NCBI GenBank assembly: GCA_015064785.1
Contig: SVRM01000007.1
Coordinates: forward strand, 1-56,107
Origin: Oscillospiraceae bacterium
GTDB taxonomy: Bacteria; Bacillota; Clostridia; Oscillospirales; CAG-272
DNA length: 56,107 nucleotides
Direction: 5' to 3'
Below the pieces are notes generated by a model. The model saw nothing but the letters and a program-made list of their open reading frames with translations, searched no databases and had not been told where the DNA came from. How positions within the stretch are numbered: position 1 is the first letter of the stretch; each line of letters begins with the position of its first letter. Made by a program: the position numbers and the translations under genes. This document shows, in pieces, positions 50,108-56,107 of the stretch.

Positions 50108-50455
50108 TTACAGAGAGAAGAAAAACATGCCCGTGCCGAATGAGAGGGCATTGGCAATCAGGGCAAAACCGAAACAGGATATCCGCGATTTGTCAAGCAT
50201 TTTCCGATAGAAGCAGGCCTCGATCAGAACGACGGCTCCTTCCAACAGCAGCATGGCTGCGGTGACAAGATCGTCATTCTGGACATAAGCGGTCATCAGA
50301 AACATCAGAAGGTTGAGAATCGGATTGGTCACAACATTGCAGATCACCCCGGCTCGCAGCCACGCACCTTTGTTTCTGACAAACAGCACCGGAATACTCT
50401 CAAGCAGGATGGTTGCAAGGCACAGGCTGACAAGAATACAGAGAAAAATTCCCAT
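50108..50455 (-). CDS. small integral membrane protein
   Basis: The 115-residue protein has four hydrophobic segments covering nearly its whole length (residues about 2-22, 35-57, 62-82 and 92-114). No known motif is seen. Its ATG overlaps the stop of the preceding gene (TAATG), so it is translationally coupled to the 69-residue protein and the MFS transporter. The three probably work together in the membrane. Confidence 0.75.
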   Translation of the reverse strand: MGIFLCILVSLCLATILLESIPVLFVRNKGAWLRAGVICNVVTNPILNLLMFLMTAYVQNDDLVTAAMLLLEGAVVLIEACFYRKMLDKSRISCFGFALIANALSFGTGMFFFSL

Positions 50456-50664
50456 TATTTATCGTCTGCGGAGGTCGAATCCTTCTCTGTGGGCGGTGTT
50501 TTCCGGTTCTTTCTGAGAACGCAGATATTGACCACGGATGCTGCAATCGCTAAAAGCACGACCAGCAGCAGAATCACAAAAACGGTATTTTCCCGGACGA
50601 AATCGGAGAGCAGCTCCGACGCGGACGGAACGACGACATCCATAAAGCAATGACGCATATTCAT
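50455..50664 (-). CDS. single-pass small membrane protein
   Basis: The 69-residue protein has one strong helix (VFVILLLVVLLAIAASVVNI, about residues 28-47) and a charged, Lys/Asp/Ser/Thr-rich tail. The start overlaps the MFS stop by four bases; an ATG six bases further (50658) has better spacing to AAAGGAA. It probably is a partner of the neighbouring membrane proteins. The family is unknown. Confidence 0.7.
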   Translation of the reverse strand: MNMRHCFMDVVVPSASELLSDFVRENTVFVILLLVVLLAIAASVVNICVLRKNRKTPPTEKDSTSADDK

Positions 50665-51680
50665 TTTCCTTTCTTAATACAGGTGATGATTGCAGGCAGC
50701 GCTGCCGCGGACAGCACCAGTACAGCGATCTGGTGTGCGGGCAGTGTCTGCGGACGGACAAAAAATGCGGGAACGGTCCCGAAAAACAGTCCGGTTGTTG
50801 TAATACCGAACGCAAATCCCGGCTGATGCGGGAATCTGGACACAAGAATGGCAACGGTTACCGACATGGTCATGCTGAACAGCGCAACGCCGGTCAGCGA
50901 CAGCGCCATGTTGGTATTGCCCGCCAGCAAAAACGGCAGACTGCCGAGCAGGCTGATCGCTGTGACCCGACGGAATCCGATGCGGTCACAGAGAATGCCG
51001 CCGAGCATTTTGCCAATTCCCATGCAGACAAACAGGGCAACGGTTTGAATCACGGTTTTGTTCCATTCTGTCGGAATCGCATAGGCGATATATCCGCGCA
51101 CGGCAACCGCAAAAAACGTACAGAAAACCACAACCCCATCGCTCTTGTCAGCACAGATATCCAGCGATGCGGGCTTGTCCGCCGACGGATTGGTTTTCTG
51201 TATGACAACCATGGTGACTGCGCTGAGCAAAAGCAGTCCGATCGGAATCAGAAGCAGCCAGTCTCTCCCAATGCCGCCCAGCAGCTGTCCCGTGATGACA
51301 CCGAACGAGCCGCCGCCGACAAAAATCGCGTTTGGCGTGATTTTGCCGCCCGAATCGCGCAGGGTATGGTTGGCACCGGAAACATGAATCATCGCGTTGC
51401 CGAGTGCGATCAGACATAAGGCTGGGATATCTGCCGGCGTAACGAGCCCGAGGAGCATCGTCACAGCACCGGTCAATCCGATGTTGTATTTCGGATATCG
51501 GTCGGTGACGGTACCGATGATTCCCTGCGGAAGAAACGCGGCAGCATCAAACAGCAGTGCCAGCGCCCACCAGAGGGGGCTTGCGCTGATTCTGGAAAAC
51601 AGAAAATAAAAGGATGCGACTTCCACGGAAAAGTGGATGATTGCGTATAGGAATCCACGGGCAGTATTTTTGTGCAGCAT
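50661..51680 (-). CDS. MFS transporter
   Basis: The 339-residue protein has about ten to eleven helices, shorter than the usual 400 residues. FDAAAFLPQGIIGTVTDRYP contains a GxxxDRYP signature between helices 2 and 3, and MGIGKMLGGILCDRIGFRR repeats it in the second half. It resembles drug or fosmidomycin-type exporters. The substrate is unknown. ATGGAGGATGT precedes the ATG at 51680. It leads a three-gene overlapping operon. The upstream region carries the module shared with the SLH gene; the mobilizable element lies just beyond. Confidence 0.85.
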   Translation of the reverse strand: MLHKNTARGFLYAIIHFSVEVASFYFLFSRISASPLWWALALLFDAAAFLPQGIIGTVTDRYPKYNIGLTGAVTMLLGLVTPADIPALCLIALGNAMIHVSGANHTLRDSGGKITPNAIFVGGGSFGVITGQLLGGIGRDWLLLIPIGLLLLSAVTMVVIQKTNPSADKPASLDICADKSDGVVVFCTFFAVAVRGYIAYAIPTEWNKTVIQTVALFVCMGIGKMLGGILCDRIGFRRVTAISLLGSLPFLLAGNTNMALSLTGVALFSMTMSVTVAILVSRFPHQPGFAFGITTTGLFFGTVPAFFVRPQTLPAHQIAVLVLSAAALPAIITCIKKGK

Positions 51681-51697
51681 ACATCCTCCATTGCTTT

Positions 51698-51744
51698 CCC
51701 GTGACGGATTTCAGCGGGATCTGTATACAGTATAAATGACAGAT
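51698..51744 (-). repeat. upstream module, copy 2
   Basis: This is the same leader hairpin block and TATACT-containing block as at 49813-49906, but set directly next to each other. Similarity to copy 1 continues weakly to about 51771 and then stops, probably at the edge of the inserted element. Confidence 0.7.
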
Positions 51745-51847
51745 GTGTCGGAAGTATGAACATTTGAAAGAAAAAGAAACCCTCCCGGAATGGTCGGGGG
51801 TCGTAAGAAAGTAATATCGTATTTTTGCAGGAACGGCATGGCTTCGG

Positions 51848-53506
51848 TCATGCCGTTTCCTCTTTCATCAGTTCATTCAGCGGGATAAAGCCCACAAGGT
51901 CATAGAAAATGCGGATGTTCTGCCGCCGTTTGCCACTGCTCTTGTCGGGGGCTTCAATATAAACTCCCTTAACAAGTTCCCGCAGAGCATAGGGGGTAAG
52001 CTCGTCCAAATCCTTGTATTTGTGTATCCTCTGGATAAACTGCTCCAAGTTTTCAATCTGTCGTTCCTGTACTTCAATATCCTGCTGCAAGGTCTGGATT
52101 TCCACTTTAAGCTGCTCCTGCTCGGTTTCGTAGCTTCTGCTCATCATGGCAAACCGTTCATCGTTGATGCGTCCCGCCACATTGTCCTCATAGATGCGGA
52201 TAAACAGGCGGTCAAGCTCTCCCATGCGCCGCTGCGCCTGTTCCAGACGCTTGACGCTTGCACAGATTTTTTCCTCGCTGGACAGCATGAGCTTGTGTTC
52301 CATAACTGCCCGGAAATGTGCTTCATACCGTGTCACATAGAAGATGACCGCTTTCATGTGCATCCAGACCAAATCTTCCAGAACAACAGCCCGGATAAAG
52401 TGCGCCGAACAGCTTCCTGTGTTGCTTCGGTAGTTGGCGCATACAAAATGATCCTGCCGCTTCTCAAAGTAATTGGTGGTGCAGTACCGCATTTTCGCTC
52501 CGCAGTCGGCACAATAAACCATGCCGGAGAACAGGCTGCTCTTGCCCGTTTTCGTTCTGCGGTGGCGTTGCTGTCGGATCTCCTGCACCTTGTCAAAGAC
52601 TTCCTGCTCGATGATCGCCGGATGGGTGTTGTAGAAAATCGCCTGTTTATCGAGAGGCGTTTCCCGCTGTTTCTTGTCCCAGATGGAATTGGTGTAGGTC
52701 TTGAAGTTGACCGTACAGCCTGTGTACTCCCGCCGTTCCAGAATATGAACAACGGTGTTGGTGTTCCAATGGTAGGGATCATCGGTTTCGGGGCTTGGAG
52801 TTTTGATGCCCGCCCTGCGCTTGTAGGCAGTAGGGTTAAGCACTTTTTCCTCCTGCAAGAGCTTTGCGATCTGCATCGGTCCCCGTCCCTCCATGCACAG
52901 CTTGAAGATACGCTCGACTACTACAGCTGCTGCTTCGTCCACGATCCACTTGGTTTTGTCCTCCGGGTCTTTGAGATACCCGAACGGAACATTGGTTGTC
53001 AGCGGTACGCCACGCTCACCCTTTGCTTTCTGCACAGCCCGGATTTTGCGGCTTGTATCTTTGGCGAAAAATTCGTTAAACCAGTTTTTGATACCGGCAA
53101 TATCGCTGTCTGTGCTGTTGGGGTCGATGGTGTCAAAGTGGTCGTTGATGGCAATATACCGCACATTGTACTTCGGAAAAGTGAAGTTGATATAAAGCCC
53201 GGTCAGCGAGGAATTTCGTCCCAGTCTGGATAGGTCTTTGGTGATACAGACTGCCACCCGTCCCGCTTCAATTTCCGCAAGCATGGCTTGGAAGCCGGGG
53301 CGGTCATAATTCGTGCCGCTGTACCCATCGTCCACGAAAAAGGTCGGGTTAGGAAAGCGATTCTCCTTAGCGTACTGGAGCAGGATCATTTTTTGATTCT
53401 GGATGGAATTTGACACATCTTCCTTGCCGCCCTTTTTATCCTCTTTCATATCTTCCACGGATAGACGGCAGTAGAGTGCGGTGATTTTATCAGTTGCCCG
53501 TAACAT
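51848..53506 (-). CDS. large serine recombinase (TnpX/TndX-like)
   Basis: The product of about 552 residues has the resolvase catalytic domain (ALYCRLSVED with the nucleophile Ser16, then DDGYSGTNYDRPGF and CITKDLSRLGRN). A recombinase domain follows (GVPLTTNVPFGYLKDP), then a zinc-ribbon (CADCGAKMRY ... CANYRSNTGSC) and a coiled-coil segment (about 410-500). It catalyses excision and insertion of the element at short core sequences. AAGGAGGAAACAGAA directly before the ATG at 53506 supports this start; the frame is open for 27 more codons to a start overlapping the upstream gene. Confidence 0.95.
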   Translation of the reverse strand: MLRATDKITALYCRLSVEDMKEDKKGGKEDVSNSIQNQKMILLQYAKENRFPNPTFFVDDGYSGTNYDRPGFQAMLAEIEAGRVAVCITKDLSRLGRNSSLTGLYINFTFPKYNVRYIAINDHFDTIDPNSTDSDIAGIKNWFNEFFAKDTSRKIRAVQKAKGERGVPLTTNVPFGYLKDPEDKTKWIVDEAAAVVVERIFKLCMEGRGPMQIAKLLQEEKVLNPTAYKRRAGIKTPSPETDDPYHWNTNTVVHILERREYTGCTVNFKTYTNSIWDKKQRETPLDKQAIFYNTHPAIIEQEVFDKVQEIRQQRHRRTKTGKSSLFSGMVYCADCGAKMRYCTTNYFEKRQDHFVCANYRSNTGSCSAHFIRAVVLEDLVWMHMKAVIFYVTRYEAHFRAVMEHKLMLSSEEKICASVKRLEQAQRRMGELDRLFIRIYEDNVAGRINDERFAMMSRSYETEQEQLKVEIQTLQQDIEVQERQIENLEQFIQRIHKYKDLDELTPYALRELVKGVYIEAPDKSSGKRRQNIRIFYDLVGFIPLNELMKEETA

Positions 53507-53583
53507 TTCTGTTTCCTCCTTCAAAGGGGCAACTGCCAGTACAGGATTGGTTGCTTCTATTGTACCAAGAGTCTGTGAATTTG

Positions 53584-53946
53584 TCATTCGGTATCCTCCA
53601 ACTTTTCTGTAAACTTTTCAGCCATAATGCGCTCCATTTTCTTATCCAGCGTTTCCGTTCCGTCGTAAGTGCCAGTAACGGAGTAGATCGTACCGCCGAT
53701 CTCTTTTTGCAAAGTGAACTCCGGCAGCCAGAAAGCGGATGGATTTTTCACACAGATGTGTCCATCCTCATCAAACCAAAAATTGTGTTTTGGATGGTCG
53801 GGCGGCAGCGGTGCGGGTTTGAGATAGGGGTCGGGATTGGAGAAGTAATATCCCTCCGGCTCGTCATGCTCTTGCTGCTCCCATTCCTCGATCTCTGCCA
53901 AAAGCGCTTGGTCGATTTCATGCTCAAATGGTTTCTTCTTGCTCAT
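53584..53946 (-). CDS. TnpW-like transposon protein with N-terminal extension
   Basis: The 120-residue protein ends with EIGGTIYSVTGTYDGTETLD followed by KKMERIM, the pattern of the small transposon-encoded TnpW family found in Tn4451-like elements. The preceding 75 residues are acidic and Pro/Tyr-rich (PEGYYFSNPDPYLKPAPLPP) and look like a separate piece. Its role is unknown. It lies between relaxase and recombinase genes, in the same direction, with AGGAGGCACTT before its ATG. Confidence 0.75.
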   Translation of the reverse strand: MSKKKPFEHEIDQALLAEIEEWEQQEHDEPEGYYFSNPDPYLKPAPLPPDHPKHNFWFDEDGHICVKNPSAFWLPEFTLQKEIGGTIYSVTGTYDGTETLDKKMERIMAEKFTEKLEDTE

Positions 53947-53972
53947 AAGTGCCTCCTAAAAATGTGTAAAGA

Positions 53973-55457
53973 TTAATGTTCGATTTCCTGTTTTTTCTGC
54001 CGTGTAACGGCGTTTTGCCGCTCCTGCTCATGGATAACCTGCTCCACCTTGTATTTGATCTGCCATAGCTTTTTCACTTCTGCGTGGATGGGCGAAAGCT
54101 CCGCTTGTTCGGCCTTGTACTCCTGTTCCAGACGGTCACGCTCTTTGCGCCATGCGGTGATGGGCAGTTTGCCCTCCCTGAAATGCGGCTTCAACTTGCG
54201 CTCCGCCATGTGATACAGTCGGAGTGTGTTTTCATTTTCAGACATGAACTGCTCACGCTTGCCTTTCCATTTGATAGTTGCTAACTTATCGGCAACGGGC
54301 TTGCCCTCGGTGTAAAACTGCACCATGCGGAGAAGCTCGTCCAACTCTTTCATGCGGTCAGATTTGTCACGCATGGAGCTTTTCAAGGTGTCGATGCGGT
54401 CACTCAGCACAGACACACACTCCTGCAATTCTTTGGGCGTTGTCAGCTTGTTCTGCATGAGATAATTGACGATCTCATTGAACTCCTTGAGATTGCCGAT
54501 CTTCGCTTTCTGGCTCCAAGCCCCGGCGTTGCGCACAGAATAATAATCGCTGAGTAGCTGCGCCAGATTGGGGGCTTGCGGCTTGCTCAATTCCTCATGG
54601 GCTTCTTTCAGCCAGTCAAGCAGTGCAGAGATTCTCTTTTTCAGATTGCGGATCAGATCATTGGTTGCCTTGATCCATCGGTTGAGATCGCCCTTGTTGG
54701 TGCGGATGCCCTTTGCTTCCATTGCACGGACGGTCACGCCCTCATGGACGGTGGGGAGTTGGTCGATGCCCTGTCGCTCGTAACTGCGGTGGTCGATCCG
54801 GCAGTCCAATTCCTTTTCCGCAAACTTCTGATTGCACAGATCAGCCCACGCCTGCCGCCAATGCTCCAAGGTATCGGGACTACCCCAATCGGTTGTCGGC
54901 ACAGCGTTGAACACATAATTTCCTGCTTCGTCGCGGATACGCTCTCCATGCTCGTCCAACAGATATTCCCGCCGCTGCTTGTTGCCCCATCTGCCGTGTT
55001 CATCCAGAGGACGGATGGGACACATGACATGAAAGTGGGGATTGGAAATGCCGCCGTCCTCCTTGTCGGGAGCGTGAACAGCAAAGTCCACCACCATGCC
55101 CCGGCTCACAAACTGCTCCAATAAAAATTGCCTTGCAAGCTCGATGTTCTCCTGCATGGAGAACTCGTTCTGCAAAGCAATGTCAAAGCTGTATGCAAGC
55201 TGCGCTTTCTTTCCACGTTCCGCTTTCTCCACCTCGTTCCATAGGGTTTCACGATCAGAGAAAGAGGATGGAGCATGGGGCGGCAACAGGATCTCCGAAC
55301 AGATCACGCCGCCCTTTTTGGTGTAGTCGCTGTCCTCGCCGTAGTATTCGCTGTGCAGCTTTTCGCCAGAGCGATAGGCGGCAGACGCAATAGCGGATTG
55401 TCCTGCGCTGCGCTTGATTTGTGTGACATGAAAATGATAGAGTGCGATACTCAACAC
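53973..55457 (-). CDS. MobQ (MobA/MobL) family relaxase
   Basis: The 494-residue protein has the relaxase start (ALYHFHVTQIKRSAGQSAIA, then AAYRSGEKL), a central NPHFHVMCPIRPLDEHG with the metal-binding His-x-His, and a long coiled-coil C-terminal half. It nicks the oriT strand and leads it into the recipient cell through a helper transfer system. The matching nic-like site is at 56040-56050. The start overlaps the stop of the DUF3847 gene by seven bases, so the two are coupled. Confidence 0.95.
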   Translation of the reverse strand: MLSIALYHFHVTQIKRSAGQSAIASAAYRSGEKLHSEYYGEDSDYTKKGGVICSEILLPPHAPSSFSDRETLWNEVEKAERGKKAQLAYSFDIALQNEFSMQENIELARQFLLEQFVSRGMVVDFAVHAPDKEDGGISNPHFHVMCPIRPLDEHGRWGNKQRREYLLDEHGERIRDEAGNYVFNAVPTTDWGSPDTLEHWRQAWADLCNQKFAEKELDCRIDHRSYERQGIDQLPTVHEGVTVRAMEAKGIRTNKGDLNRWIKATNDLIRNLKKRISALLDWLKEAHEELSKPQAPNLAQLLSDYYSVRNAGAWSQKAKIGNLKEFNEIVNYLMQNKLTTPKELQECVSVLSDRIDTLKSSMRDKSDRMKELDELLRMVQFYTEGKPVADKLATIKWKGKREQFMSENENTLRLYHMAERKLKPHFREGKLPITAWRKERDRLEQEYKAEQAELSPIHAEVKKLWQIKYKVEQVIHEQERQNAVTRQKKQEIEH

Positions 55458-55768
55458 CTCTCTTCCTGTTCAGCTCGGTTGTGTTCGTTCACCGCTTCCA
55501 TGAGCAAGCCCTTGACCTCCGGGACGGCAAGAGCTTTTTCCGCAAAGGCGTAAAACTCGGTTTCGGTCAAAACCTTTGTCAGCGGTGCGACGCTTTCGAT
55601 GGCTGCGCCACGGGTGATAAGGTGGTGCGCCCGCTTGCGCCGATCACCTTTTTCGTAGTAGGTGATACGGTTTTCAAGCTGCTGCTTTTTGTGTTGAAGC
55701 TGAGTGAGCTTGCGTTCATTTTCAACTTTCTCGGCTTCCAGTTGGGGGATGGTTTTCTGTTTTGCCAT
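55451..55768 (-). CDS. DUF3847 family protein (mobilization accessory)
   Basis: The 105-residue protein has an N-terminal coiled coil (about 8-45; KVENERKLTQLQHKKQQLEN) and the family pattern RAHHLITRGAAIESVAPLTK, TETEFYAFAEKAL. DUF3847 genes stand next to MobQ relaxases in clostridial mobilizable elements and may assist in oriT binding, like MobC, which is inference. AAGGAGGTCATGC precedes the ATG at 55768. Confidence 0.88.
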   Translation of the reverse strand: MAKQKTIPQLEAEKVENERKLTQLQHKKQQLENRITYYEKGDRRKRAHHLITRGAAIESVAPLTKVLTETEFYAFAEKALAVPEVKGLLMEAVNEHNRAEQEERC

Positions 55769-55802
55769 AGTGCATGACCTCCTTGATTTTGATGTGGGGA
55801 TA

Positions 55803-55838
55803 TAAAAAGACCGCCTACCGAAGATCGGTAAACGGTCT
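55803..55838 (-). terminator. intrinsic terminator upstream of the mob genes
   Basis: On the minus strand AGACCG ... CGGTCT with an inner TACCGATCTTCGGTA stem is followed by TTTTTATA. It would stop transcripts coming from the right before the mob operon. The stretch to 56017 holds two more hairpins (CAAGGGG/CCCCTTG near 55930-55949 and CAGCCCGGAC/GTCCGGGCTG at 55971-55999) and no gene. Confidence 0.65.
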
Positions 55839-56017
55839 ATGTAAGGTGTTCGATTTTCAGACTTGGCGTTTGGGAATGGTTTGCTAAAACCGTTTCCAAA
55901 TGACAAGTGCGCAGGGATAGGCGAAGCCGCAAGGGGTGCAGCCCCTTGTTCGGAACGGAGTGACGTAAAACAGCCCGGACTTCAATCGTCCGGGCTGTCT
56001 GCCTCGCAGAGCGCACA

Positions 56018-56050
56018 TACAGGGCTTGCCCCTGTATAGAAGTGCGCCCT
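56018..56050. other. origin of transfer (oriT), RSF1010/MobQ type
   Basis: The inverted repeat ATACAGGG-CTTGC-CCCTGTAT (56018-56038) is followed by AGAAGTGCGCCCT. AAGTGCGCCCT (56040-56050) equals the conserved nic region of RSF1010/R1162-type origins, which have the same order of inverted repeat then TAAGTGCGCCCT. The matching relaxase class is encoded at 53973-55457. The predicted nick is within or next to this motif. Confidence 0.8.
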
Positions 56051-56107
56051 TTGTTCCAAAGGGATATATTCTACTACCGAAATGGGTGTACTTTTCTCAA
56101 TCTGCCA

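Larger units (their letters stand above)
51772..56107. mobile_element. left part of a Tn4451/Tn6104-like mobilizable element (partial)
   Basis: From left to right lie a large serine recombinase, a TnpW-like protein, a MobQ relaxase, a DUF3847 protein and an oriT. The recombinase sits at the edge, as in elements of this type. The left boundary is inferred to be shortly after 51771, where similarity of the host promoter region to its paralogue at 49886-49930 ends. The right end and cargo lie outside the window. It can excise as a circle and be mobilised by a helper conjugative element; no transfer genes of its own are seen. Confidence 0.75.

Noticed and set aside
51834..51860. Terminator of the recombinase gene (GGCATG/CATGCC hairpin)
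   Set aside because: The stem overlaps the end of the coding sequence and no T-run follows it.

Overview
The window looks like chromosomal DNA of an uncultured anaerobic member of the Clostridia (Bacillota; perhaps an Oscillospirales-like gut or rumen lineage). The evidence is strong AGGAGG-type ribosome sites, near-consensus sigma-A promoters with 17-bp spacers, BlaI/BlaR1-type and AGCS genes, an oxygen-sensitive glycyl radical enzyme, S-layer homology (SLH) proteins, a dockerin-like tail and a Tn4451-type mobilizable element. The species cannot be named from the sequence.

Layout. 1-3000: a hairpin cluster, a small membrane protein, tRNA-Asp/tRNA-Thr, a Gfo/Idh/MocA oxidoreductase with a VOC protein, and a tandem array derived from REP repeats. 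3.1-7.8 kb: an ECF-like sigma factor with a long C-terminal extension, a MITE-like palindromic element, an AGCS Na+/amino-acid symporter behind a glycine riboswitch with a terminator, and an M55 D-aminopeptidase. 7.8-8.7 kb: two tRNA-Leu genes, a duplicated tRNA-Leu 3' end, and palindromes. 8.7-17.8 kb: a five-gene minus-strand operon (AraC regulator, glycyl radical enzyme, CapA-like protein, serine hydrolase, activating enzyme), divergent from an orphan solute-binding lipoprotein and an M20 peptidase.

18-25.3 kb: a methyltransferase behind a 27-residue leader peptide and a terminator, glutamine synthetase, a 1130-residue degenerate P-type-ATPase-like protein with an acidic repeat N-terminus, and RlmB. 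25.4-27.0 kb: a REP/RAYT neighbourhood with a broken Y1 transposase, its REP palindromes and a decayed second copy. 27-36.9 kb: a 1056-residue sigma-factor fusion, a second MITE copy, an ankyrin protein with a cyclophilin, and a BlaI-BlaR1 pair whose sensor part is not a penicillin-binding domain. 37-44.8 kb: an SGNH hydrolase, a DUF6472-like protein, an LTA-synthase-like enzyme with an SLH/transglutaminase/dockerin surface protein, a GDPD and a YczE/YitT-type membrane protein. 44.8-51.7 kb: a GH39-like glycosidase, an MFS transporter, an SLH/beta-helix surface protein and a three-gene membrane operon. 51.8 kb to the end: the left part of a mobilizable element (serine recombinase, TnpW-like protein, MobQ relaxase, DUF3847 protein, oriT).

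The strongest leads are: (1) REP palindromes starting with GTAG together with a RAYT gene that REPs have invaded; (2) the acidic-repeat pseudo-P-type ATPase; (3) the leader-peptide/terminator/methyltransferase unit; (4) the glycyl radical enzyme operon with no assigned substrate; (5) sigma factors and a BlaR1 protein fused to large sensor-like domains; (6) a tRNA-Leu 3'-end duplication and several dispersed palindrome families. Functional assignments rest on recognised motifs only; no database search was run.
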